Source: Phoebastria nigripes
Taxonomy: Eukaryota; Chordata; Aves; Procellariiformes; Diomedeidae
Direction of reading: 5' to 3'
Assembly: GCA_035582835.1 (NCBI GenBank)
Contig: JAYKAV010001831.1
Coordinates: forward strand, 1,062,373-1,126,372
Length of the DNA: 64,000 nucleotides
Both the position numbers and the translations under genes were made by a program. Shown here one piece after another: positions 27,534 to 38,437 of this stretch. The notes under the pieces were generated by a model. The model made no database searches. It had not been told where the DNA came from and saw nothing but the letters and a program-made list of their open reading frames with translations. Numbering within the stretch: the first letter of the stretch is position 1; every line of letters begins with the position of its first letter.

Positions 27534-30148
27534 TGGAAAGAGAAAGCCCTAGAATGCTAATTTGCAATTTTAAGAACATAAAGTATTAGAGATGTGCTAG
27601 TGGCTGGCTGAAAAGTCGTACACCAAAGTTAAAAAGTGTCTCACAGACACTCTCTCAAAAAAGAGAAGGGAAATAAAGCAATGGAGCCATGATATTCATA
27701 TCCAAGAATGACTTATGAAAAAATTATAAATGGAATATTGTGTCTGAATGGGTAGTTATGAGTATATAATTCCAAAGTGGACCATCAGAGGGAGCCAGAA
27801 ATTGCAGTTTCTCTGTGGAAGATCATTAATGATAGTCTAGGGAACACTGAGAGTGAATAGACACTTCCTTCTGAAAAAAACGACAGACACACAATGGTTG
27901 AAGAAGGGTTATCAATACTCTTGGGTTCTTCAACATCCTTATGGCATTTCTCTATTTTTAAAAGACATATTATAGACAATTACAAGATAGCAGATCCAAA
28001 AAGTGAATGAAATAACTTGAAAAGCTGAGATGGGAAAACATGAGGGCCAAATAATTTCATTCAGAAAATTGATTGTATTTGTTTTAAAATATAAATGACT
28101 TTTATTTTAAAACATAAAGAAAAAACTGCCAAGTTTCTGAGATAAAGGATTTTTTAAAAATAATCTCAGTTACCACTGTTTTCCCTCAGTGTATGTGTTA
28201 AGTAAAAATTAAGATTATATTTCATTTCTTTAACTTCAAGATGTTACAACAGCAATGATCCTCTTTAAGTCTGATCTTGTGGAAAAAACTGTTTAATTTT
28301 TCCCACTGACTTCAGTGGCAAAATAGTAAAACCTTTCCACACTAGGCTTAGATTTGGAACAATAAATGGTTTTTTTTTTAGACAGATACAGTTCTAAATG
28401 CTTAATCGGAAGTTGGAAACCTACTATTTCTAATCTTGACTTTGAGGCTATGTCCACATTGAATTTTAAGAGGCAGAAGGAGCCTGTGCTGGTGTTCGCA
28501 TCGAGTGGACACAGTAGCATGGAAAAACTTGGGCTTAGGGAATTCTAGAACTCTAGAGCTGAAACTCAGATCTTAGCTGCCCCTGCTACTTAACTCAAAG
28601 ACCTAAATAATTGCTTTGTGGATGGGAACACCATGCCATATCATACTCCAAAATTCCCATCTACCCACATATTCACACAAAGTGACTGCAGGGTCATTCA
28701 ATACTGTCTTCTGCAAAAGTAGTTAGGATTTTTGCATGGTAGTAGTGCTAGAAGACAACCAGAAGACAAACCACATATACTCTGCACACAGTGATGTGGA
28801 TCTTGGTCCAGCCAACAGAAGTAGTAGTCTGATTTTACCTCTATTACAACTCTGGTTTGTCACCGAAAACTGAGATAAAAACATACGCACAAGTGTATTT
28901 AAGCGTTGAGGATGAACTCAGCCTCTGCTTCATTTTTCAGCACCAGCAGAAGGGAGATAATTGGTATATTTCACAGACATTTTGTGAAATGTAAAAAGTT
29001 AGTTTGTTTTACTATCCCAAGTTCAATAAAAAGCTTTGCTTAACTAATCCATAAACCATCTCAAAAGCTGCATTGCTAATCCTACTGGTCAATGACTGCC
29101 TTTTTACTGTTCAGAGTTATGTGGTATATTTAAAAGAAGTAGACTTCTTAAATAGTGCCTCTACCAGTTTAGGTCTACTAAATAGGTAACATAATGGTAT
29201 GTTAGAGGCAATGACTACATTGCTGTTAAATACTTCCTTTATAAAATGATTATATTTTTGTTTGGAATCCAGGAACATAACATATACCAGATATCCCAGT
29301 CTTTAAAGAGACTAGACTGGGCTATGGGAAAGTTTCATATTGACCAAAGGCTTCAGATTCATATTATATCCTCCTACATTCTACTTTTCTTTAAGGTAAT
29401 TCAAAGAAATAACATTAGGTTTCTATCTAAACAATGTTTGTCTATGATACTTAATTTAAAAATATATATAATGGAAAAGAAAAATACTGTTATCAGAATT
29501 TCTAAGGACTGGATGATTTATACAAAACTTTTAGGAGAGATACGTTATTCAGTAGATTATAATGGTTGCATTTATTCCTGTCTTTTCACATGTCTGAAGG
29601 AGATCACACAATACATAATCTCACAGAAAGCAGTGTTTACAATGACATACATTTTCTTCCTGAACTCCTTTCATACTGCACTGACAATTTCTCCTTTCAA
29701 CAGAATAGATTTCTTCATGTCTACAGCCACTGGAATTACTCTCCGATATTATGATAAATGTTATATTTATTGTAGTTGAGTGTATACTAGCACAGAAATC
29801 CCTCTACACAGGTAGAAAGATAGTTTATCAGATAGTATATGGAAAAGATTCATAGACTGGCCTCTTTCAATGCAGTTTGCTCAAAATTTAGGAGGTTGCT
29901 AGCTTAGTCATGTGAATCTGTAAAATTTGCCTATATGTCCTAGTAAATTGCAGAGCAAACTTATATCTTGGATACTCCCTGCCTTCTTTCTGAATAGAAA
30001 TATGAGTTTCTTCTATTTGTATCTTTATGGGGATTTATCTACTGAGATTACTGGGGACGATTCAATCTATTTTTCACTAAGTGGTGCAGAATGACCCACA
30101 GTTTTGAGTAGAAACAGGGAATGCAAACATGGACGTACATCGGGTATC

Positions 30149-30163
30149 AAAAAAAAAAAAAAA
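30149..30163. repeat. Poly(A) run of 15
   Basis: Fifteen consecutive A residues in unique-looking DNA, with no recognisable retroposed body next to it. Confidence 0.9.
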
Positions 30164-33100
30164 GGCACAAAGATAAATTAATGCTCAAGCTGAACTCCTG
30201 GTAGAGTTTAGCTACACCTGACATAAAGTCAGCAGTACTGTAAATAAGAACAATGCTGTAAGTGATGGCTTTTGGCTGCCTGTGAAATGTTATTGCTTGG
30301 CAATATTATGTTTCTTCAGTGACACTGCTACGAAGCCTTGGAGCATGTGCCAAAATATGTCACTAGATCTGCTCAGTAGTGACAGGCAGGACTCTGTAAT
30401 AGGTGGAAAAGTCCACACAGATATGGTTATGAGTTAGATACTCCTAGCAGCTCTGCATAGCCCCAAAGCACAAAGAGTGCAGGGAAGAGAAAAGGCCATC
30501 ACTCCACACTCCAGCACCTCACTGAGGCATGACTGCCTGGTGGAGCAGCTTGTGCTCCCCTCAAAGGATCACAGCGGGAAGCTTTGCGTAGGTGACTGAA
30601 TTTAGCCATTAGCGGCAGTGTCAGCAGTAGAGCTGATGAGGAATTTTTCAGTGAAACAGGTTTTAAAAAATTCATCAATTCATCAAAACAGAAACCTCTT
30701 TGTGAAAGAATTGTTCTTTGACAGATTTCTGAAGTAAAAATGAAAGGAAAAAACTTCCTTGATACCAAATACCATTTTCTAAGCAATGTATGTTATTATG
30801 ATATCAAAATTACTTTTTCTTTGAAAATGTAAGATATAATTTTAAAATGTTTAGTCTCTTTCAAATATTGACAAAAATTATTGACAAAATTTTTTAAAAA
30901 ATTCAACCCTTTATAAATGGTTTATATGTATGCCTGGTTTTCAAAAATCATGAAGATTTCACAACGGTAGAAAAGACCTTTCCATTGCAATTTTAGTGAA
31001 CAGTCATTTCCTAGCTGTCTTTTCTTAAGAGACTTGACAATCTACAATAGTTTTGTACAAATTCTATTTTTGGACAAAGAAAATTCTACGTTGGCATTAT
31101 TTCTTCTCTTTCGTGAGGCTTTTTTACTAGCAGAGAACTTGGCCTCTGATTCTAGCCCTACATTATTACCAAAGGAAGACCAGCACTCACATTTAAGGGT
31201 GCAAATCTCTGAGGAATAGCTTATTCCTCAGCTTGACCAGGGACTTAGTTGTCTAAATGAAGTTACCTGATCCTGAAAAATCTAGGCTCAGATCTTGAGC
31301 AACCATTTGAATCATTACTTTCACTGTTATTTACCTCAGGGTTTTCTTTCCTCCTAATTATTAAAAAATAATAATAAAAGAACCCCAANTGTACCAGCAA
31401 TAAAAGTCCTACATCAAGAGTTGTAATGGCTGTGAAGTAGGAGCAGTGACTGTAGTAAACTCTCTTTTTTTCTAAAATTTCTTTAATTATCATGCTCTCC
31501 ACCTTCCCGTTGACTCTATGCACTCAAAAGGAGTAATATGAATAAATTTTTAAGAACAGACCCATGATTAATACATGTCACTTTGCCTAGTAAGTGACGC
31601 AGGTCTTTTACTTGAGCCAAACTGTGGTAAATGAATTGTTTTAGCATTACATCTGTGGTGACCATAGGGTGAGATATAAGGTTAAAAAATAAAAAAAAAA
31701 ATTAAAAAGGCATATGCCAAGTAACAGAGAAAGGACTAATGATTCATGAAACAGAAAGAAAATAGAAAAAAATTGTTTTGCTTCACTTTTTTCCCAAACA
31801 TTTTAAAGCCACTAATAAAAGTTATGTATTTCCTATTTACTGAAAATTATTCCTTCTGAGACTCAAGCTGTCAGTCAATCATGATTTCTGTTTAGAAGAG
31901 GCAGTACACTGCAGTAGGAGTATCATTATAGCTTGACATTTTTTTCCAAATGTGGAAATGTCATATTTAATGATACAACAAAGCCAGAAATGCTGAATGA
32001 GTTGAAGTAAAAATGAGGCATTCAGTTGATTAATTAAAGGGTAAGCTAAATGTGTCTATATAAAATCACACCTTTTTATGGTTCTGTCTTTGTCATTCTG
32101 AGCGCAAGCTTGCATGTGTGTGTTTTGTCTGAGAAGAGAAGAAAATCACGGGAAGGGTGTATTGTTTACCGCCATAGTAAACCCAAAGTTTCTCATGGTC
32201 CATTTCTCCTACTGGCTTATTTTTTCCTGGTTTTAGCAGGTTGGGGTGCCAATTCAATAATCACTGGTGTTTTGAAACAGTGTCCTGATGTCATTTAATT
32301 AAAGACTGGTCAATCTTTTCTCTCATTGCCTGTTTTTATCTCAGTTTATTTCTTAGCCATAGCACCCTCCCATGAAGGGAAAAAAATGAAACATGGTTGA
32401 TACCTGTAGAAGGCAGAAAGAACTTGCCAAAGAGATGCTGTGTGAGCTTGCTGTAATTTTTAGTGGCTTTGGGAGGAAAGAGTGTAACCCGATCGAGGGT
32501 AAACACAATAATGATAACAGTTTTGCCGCAGCTACTGGCGCTAAGGTATTGATTCTGTACTACCAGGACTGTTTGAAGTTACCTATGAGCATTCAGAAGG
32601 AAAAAAAAACCCCAACAATTATTGACAGCTTTCACCAGGCGTACAATGCGTGGTGGCAAAGACATGAAGAAGTGGTCTTTCTCTTATATTTGGGTGTCAG
32701 ACAGTAACATGACACAGGAGCCAGTACAGCTGCCTTCATTTAATGCACTTCAAATTTCATGAAATGTGATAAATAATTGAGGACCTGTGTTAGCCTAAAA
32801 AAATTAACCCTTTCCGTACATATTTCCATTGTCTTTTTCATCCAAAACTGCAATGAAATTCAGCCTTTGCGATAACTGCATTACACCAGAAGAAGTTGTA
32901 CAAACCCTTCTAATGTCCTTTAAGGGAAAGTATTGTTCAAAAAGATGCTGACTTTCCCAAGGGTCTTTCCCAAGTCTAAATTATATGCAAGATAACTTTC
33001 TTGTCCAGAGTTCATCTTATTGAGAAGCTTAGGAGTTCTGAAAGGGATTAGGATACTTGACTTGTTTATGTTAATAAAGTTCTTTTTACTGCTTCTAGTA

Positions 33101-34924
33101 TAAATTTTACTGTCAAGCATACACCTATAATTTTACATTTCTCAGAAAATGTTTTGTCAGGAGATCTTGAGATTTTATTTATGAACTACTTTCCACAGAG
33201 GAGTAAAATCTAACTGATATGCCCTGCCTCTCAGGATGCCATTAACTCTGTGACACTTCACAGCCTTTGTTAATCAAAATTGCTTTAGCTGACTTTTAGT
33301 AAAACAGAGGCGAATACAGCCTTCCTTGTCAGTACAAGCTCAAGGTATGCAGATTTACATTTTCTTGTGCTGAAGGTGGTTTGGAAACTTCATATATTTA
33401 GAAATTTCATACCTTTAAATTTCTCCCTTATTTTTTCTGGTGTATTCCAGCCACAGTTTTTCTCTCAGTCAGAATTGGAAGCTTTTCTGTATATCTGTCA
33501 GTTTCAAAATACAATTACTGAAACAGAAAAGTTGCACTCAACTTGGTTTTCACTATCTTCTTGTTCTATGCTATTTCCAAAATAGTAGCACCTAAAAGAG
33601 TAACAAATCTCCATGAAATATGAAAATGTAGGAGTTAATTTAAACTTGCTGCTCGGGAAGCGAAATCTGGCTACTGTGGAAAATATTGCGTTACCTCCAT
33701 GCTTTCCTGACTGTCAGTTAGCTGTGTCCCAACAGCATGTTCGCCATTGTCCAGACACCATTCTGGCAACACTCACATCTCTGTTCTAATCCAGGCAAAG
33801 TCCCCAGAGTGAATATCTTTTACTAGGCAACCATATTTTAAAAAGAAAATCTCCTGTGCACTCCTTTGATGTTTTATATTCCAATAAGTAAAATTAAATG
33901 GTTCCCAAAATTAAATATCTCCATTTGTGCAATCATATGTAAATACTCATTAACCAGGAAAGGCAAATCAATACAGTTCAAGACCATGTTCTGCATAGAG
34001 CTTGTTCCTGACTTCAATTGATGCTAATATAGGGGAATAAACTAGGAAAGAGCCAATTAAGTACCTTGCTATTACTCCCTAGTATTTACAGACTGTCAAG
34101 AAAAGGAATTTTATTCATCCCACCAAGCTTTGGGTATTTTTCAAAGCCAGACTTGGTCTGACTTCTAAATCTACATTCAAATATTCATGCTTTGTTCTAA
34201 ATCATATTCAATCTATGCTCTTGGACTATATAACTTATTATAGCATTAAAGCTCACAATTAGTTTTACAGCCATTCTAAGGGTCAACACTACAGACACCA
34301 ACTACAAAGGATTATAAGGTTACAAAATATGCTCGTAGTTACTAAGGCAACACCTTTTTTAATAAAAGTAAATAAATTGTTCAAAATGCCATTACTATTG
34401 GTCAATCTGAGAGAGGGCAAGGCCACTGCCTGAGGAAGGGAAGGAGGAACCTTCTACTTTTTCCCTCTGTCAGAATCCAATTACGGGCCTTTAGATCCCA
34501 TTGAGATCTCTCTTGTTATCTGTCATCTCACCTGCATCACTTTTTGTTTCCTTTCTATCCAAATGCACAGCAATTCCAGCATTCAGGCTCTCCTCCCTCC
34601 AACTTTCTTTAACTGATGGAGTCAAAGCAGTCACAGCTCACGCTGCTGCTTCCTCCTGGTGGAGGAATCTCACCAGCCTCCTGAGTCTGGTCTCAGGCTG
34701 CTGTTTAGATAGTCTCCCTTCGAAGGCCATAGGTAGGAAGAGGCACATTCATTGTCTTTCAGAAATACGCAGTTATGGAAAAAAGGACTATATTACTCCC
34801 CTGTGTAGATCAGGAAAATATGCTTTTTGCTCCTCCCAGCAAAACAAGGAGTCACAAACAAGATAGATATACATTTAAGTAAGTGTAAATGTAAACACTT
34901 AACATTTTACAAAAANAAAGTAAA

Positions 34925-34961
34925 CAGTTTGTTTACATTTTTTTCCGATGTAAACAAACTG
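34925..34961. repeat. Perfect 14-bp inverted repeat with 9-nt loop
   Basis: CAGTTTGTTTACAT at 34,925-34,938 is the exact reverse complement of ATGTAAACAAACTG at 34,948-34,961. The arms contain the forkhead-type core GTAAACA / TGTTTAC. The hairpin lies about 30 bp from the low-coordinate edge of the decayed CR1 at 35 kb and 9 bp after an ambiguous base at 34,916. Either the ends of a tiny MITE-like remnant or a paired forkhead site would fit; nothing here decides it. Confidence 0.9.
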
Positions 34962-34989
34962 CTACTAATCAAAGAACAAATGCCATTTT

Positions 34990-35730
34990 CAGCAGTTCCT
35001 GCTCCTACAGTGCCAAACGCTGCCAGCCCCAGGGTGGGTCCTGTGCAGCTCGCTGTCCCCCAGGGCCTCAGGGACTTTTCTGCAGAGCTGCTGCCCAGGC
35101 AGGCAGTACTCAGACTGGACTGCTAGCTGGGGCTCTGCTTTCCAAGGGGCAGGGCTCAGCGTTAGTCCAGGCTGTACTGCACAAGGCCCATTCCTCCAGC
35201 CTGCCCCGGTCCTTCTGGCTGGCAGCTCTGCTCTCCAGCGTGTCGGCCAGTTCCCCCAGTTTGGTGTCACCTGCCAGCCTGAGAAGCAAATGTTCCTTCA
35301 CCTCCCCCTGGCCATTGAGAAAGATGTTAAACAAGACACGTCACAGTATAGACCACTACGTCTTACCAGGTCTTAGGCAGCATACAACCCATTTACCACT
35401 ACTCCCTGAGACCAATCATCCAACTAGGTTTTTGCCTAGCTGGTTGGCCTTCCATCCAGATCATGGCATTCTAACTTGCATACAATATTGTGGAAAGTAA
35501 GTGTCAAAAGCCTGGCTAAAGTAAAGGTAAGTGATATCCTCTACTCTCTCCCATCTAATGAAATCTAGTCATGTATCATAGAAAGCATCAGTTTAGTCAG
35601 ACATGATTTAGGCTCAGTAAATTCATGGTAACTGTTCCAAAACACTTCCTTCTTCCCCTTGTACCCAGGAATGTGACTCTGATCTCCGTCCTCCATGTGT
35701 CTTAGACACAGTCTGCTCTTGCAGTAGGTG
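34990..35730 (-). mobile_element. Decayed CR1 LINE fragment (ORF2 reverse transcriptase), minus strand
   Basis: Read on the minus strand, broken frames follow the CR1 reverse-transcriptase order. From high to low coordinates these are a segment around HEFTEPKSCLTK (family pattern xHGFxKGKSCLTN), then ITYLYFSQAFDT (family [10 protein letters not shown]), then VLFNIFLNGQGE (family [12 protein letters not shown]) near 35,334, then LAGDTKLGELADTLESRAA, where the FADD box has become LAGD. The catalytic aspartates are therefore partly lost and several frameshifts and stops intervene. The similarity weakens below about 35,150, so the low-coordinate edge is uncertain. Divergence is far greater than in the 62-64 kb copy. 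The C-terminal part, 3' UTR and octamer tail are not recognisable. Confidence 0.85.
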
Positions 35731-36619
35731 TTGAGCTCTGTCAAGACAGGTATTGAAGCCAGCATGACTGCATAAATTCAGAGTTCTTCTTCTCATAAAA
35801 GCAACTGTTGCATAGAGATTAATGGCAGCCTTTCAATGGGAGATACAGATTCTTGACACCTTAAAAACTGAGTTATAAGTGGCTTTTCTGTGTCTATGCA
35901 CACTGCCTCCAGGCAAGCTGGGAATGAAGCCAAGACCTCTTCAGGATTCATGTTCACCAGTATAGGACAGTCATTTCTCCCTGCACCATAATACAACATG
36001 GACTTGGGTGTTGCGACTAGTTGCAAAAATGCTAATGCATCCAGATGTAACAAGGAGAGGTGTGGAACCAAGGAGTGTGTTCAGTGTCACCAATCAAACT
36101 AAAAATTATCTGTCAGCAAACTGAAATTGCAGGGCATCTCAGTTAATAAAAGACAAGTATAGCCAGAGCTAGCTCCCTTGACAGGCTAATTAGCCAAGAG
36201 CTGGCTGTGCTGAACAGGCTACACAAAGACTCTCCTGAGTATTCTCTGTCTCCTACCAGATGTCAGAACTGATATCCTCTGGACCATGATCTGTTTCTAG
36301 TCACAGGACCCCAGTTCTCCCCACCACCAGCCAGGGACCAGTAGCTTACGTGTGCTGTTGCCAGTATGAGAGCCAGAAGTGTATTTTCAGTCTTCTTCCG
36401 TAGTGCCAGCCATGAACATTTCATACCTGCTACCACTTATGGTTGGAAGAATGGTTATGAGATATTTATTAAGAATGCATTGTTGACATCTCTCATTCCT
36501 TTTACTGTGAACTTCATGTTCTGTGTCATTTTCTGAGAGCATCAGTTGCCAAGAACAGATGAAAATTCTCAGTTTTCACTTAAGAGAAAGTAAGATTTTA
36601 GCACTTACAATGACAGAAA

Positions 36620-36668
36620 AAATCTGGGATTTGTACATGAGGACTTCTACAAATCTGGGATTTGTACA
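36620..36668. repeat. 18-bp direct repeat pair
   Basis: AAATCTGGGATTTGTACA occurs at 36,620-36,637 and again, identical, at 36,651-36,668, a spacing of 31 bp. The second copy runs straight into two perfect hairpins. Confidence 0.93.
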
Positions 36669-36706
36669 ATGTACATTTGTACATTGTTTTGAGTTAAAAC
36701 TCAAAA
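36666..36706. repeat. Two adjoining perfect hairpins
   Basis: ACAATGTACA (36,666-36,675) pairs exactly with TGTACATTGT (36,678-36,687) across a 2-nt loop. Next to it, sharing one base, TTTTGAGTT (36,687-36,695) pairs exactly with AACTCAAAA (36,698-36,706), also across 2 nt. Together with the upstream direct repeat this reads as a local rearrangement scar more than as a functional RNA, because the loops are too tight for a normal stem-loop. Confidence 0.9.
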
Positions 36707-38371
36707 CTCAAAAAGCAATTAAAGAAGAATCTACATGTCTTTATTATGTTAAAATGATTATGTTAGATTATGCTAATAATTGGGCATTAAAATTTCCACG
36801 TGAGTTTCAATTAAATGAAATCATGGCCCATGTCTGTTTCCTGAGAAAACATCTGGAGTCTGATTACAAAATCTGGAGCTCATTGCTCCCATGTTGATTT
36901 TAATGGTTTTGTTCAAGTTTGGGTTTGAACTCAGTGCCTATGGGGACAAAAGTCAAATCTGAGTCTCTACCTAACCTCTCTAGCTAGTGAGAGAACTGAA
37001 CCAGCCCAGATTCATGGCACAGGTTGAAGGTCTAGTACCAAAAGACAGTGACAGGATAAATGTCAAAGAAACATTGAGAAGGATTTAATAGATATCGGAT
37101 AGTCACAAAAATGTAGAATAACAGAAAATCAACCTAGCTGTTTTACAAAACAATCATGCGTGACATTTTGTTTCCATATAAAATGAGATTAGGAGAATCC
37201 TAATGGTTTAGTTTAGGTAAGAGAGGAAAATGAGATCACGGAGAAGCAGAATGATGAAGAAATTAGACTGTGACCTGTAAAAGGAGACATTCTGTGAAAT
37301 TTAGTTCAAAATTTAAATTACAGCCAATCCTTTCACACAACTCTATAAAGTAAGTCCCCAAACTGCCAGACTCTAGAAGCATTTCTGATTAAAAAATAAA
37401 CAGCAGGAATCAGATTTGGAGAATATTGATTTTATCAGCAACAATACACTTACCAGCCATAAATATAGATTCTCATTCTTCAGAGCACAAGCTTTGCACT
37501 AACTGAAACAAATAAGGAAGAAACATTTTATGAGCTTATTGACATATCTTTCCTGTGCTAAGGATTTCTTTCAACTATGTCTGAAGCATCAACTACTAAA
37601 TGGTATCAAAGATCTGACATTAGCTTATTAAATTAATATCTGCAGTGGCAATTCCTAATTGCTGTAATGAGCTCAACATGCTGGCATATGCACTGAGCAT
37701 GGACATGCTACACAGCATTGGTATTTGTCAAACGCTATGACAAACAATATCGCAGAACAAGACAGACAGAAACTGTATATATCTAGATATAAAACACAGT
37801 TGCTTTACTACAGTATTATTACAGTTGCACAGTAATTTATTAGTAAAAGCTGTAACGGTGGAATCATTGAAGCATGAACATGGCTGTATGGCAAAAATAG
37901 GGCTGTATGCTAACAATCAGTACTGTGTGCAGAGCACAGTGTGAGAAAGGCAGCACAGCAACAACAAAACTGTTTAACGTAACACTGAATCAGCCCGGCT
38001 CGGGGAGACAGGGTCTGGAGAGACAGGAGGTAAAATGGGACACAGCAAGCAGAGAAGGCTGTGGAAGTGCTGACTGCTGAGCATCTGACAGTTATTTAAT
38101 GCTTCAAAATAGATGTTCACAGATCTGAGAATCAAGGTAGTTTAAACAAAAGTGGATAGAAAGCATGTAAACTGAAACTATTTGAAATTGCACATTGTGA
38201 TCATAACTAAAAGGGACAATTAAAATGTATATAGTAACCCTAAACTATAAACTGGCCATGCTGTAAGATGCAACAGAAAATGATACAGATTTTAAAGTGC
38301 AACTCCATCCTGAAAAAAAGAAACTGTAGACAAGTCCCCTCCAATTTAACTGACCTGTGATTTTCTCATAA

Positions 38372-38437
38372 GGGTTTTTTTCTGGGGGGTAGGGGTGGGT
38401 GAGGAGCTGTTTTTTGTGTTGTTTTTTTTTTTTTTTT
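38372..38437. repeat. G-rich tract followed by a T16 run
   Basis: G runs of 3, 6, 4 and 3 occur at 38,372-38,374, 38,384-38,389, 38,392-38,395 and 38,397-38,399, separated by 9, 2 and 1 bases. This could form a long-loop G-quadruplex on the plus strand. It is followed by a T-rich segment with sixteen Ts at 38,422-38,437. No gene context was seen. Confidence 0.7.

Larger units (their letters stand above)
18691..34924. other. Gene-free AT-rich DNA with candidate regulatory blocks
   Basis: No coding gene recognised. It includes a faint old repeat-like segment near 19,366-19,445, a less AT-rich patch at about 22,440-22,720, the TAAT-rich block at 23,060, the octamer cluster at 25,639, the octamer/X-box block at 27.4-27.5 kb and the 177-codon open frame at 29,246-29,779. 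A second X-box-like word, GTTACTAAGGCAAC, lies at 34,338-34,351. An ambiguous base is at 31,389. Confidence 0.65.

Noticed and set aside
32393..32707. 104-codon plus-strand open frame of fairly balanced composition
   Set aside because: Looked like a possible pseudogene piece, but I could match it to no family and found no splice sites or neighbours in frame.
34501..34866. 121-codon plus-strand open frame
   Set aside because: Serine/leucine-rich translation of pyrimidine-rich DNA; no domain and no splice context.
36523..36897. 124-codon plus-strand open frame
   Set aside because: It crosses the direct-repeat and hairpin scar, so its length partly results from the duplication. No domain recognised.
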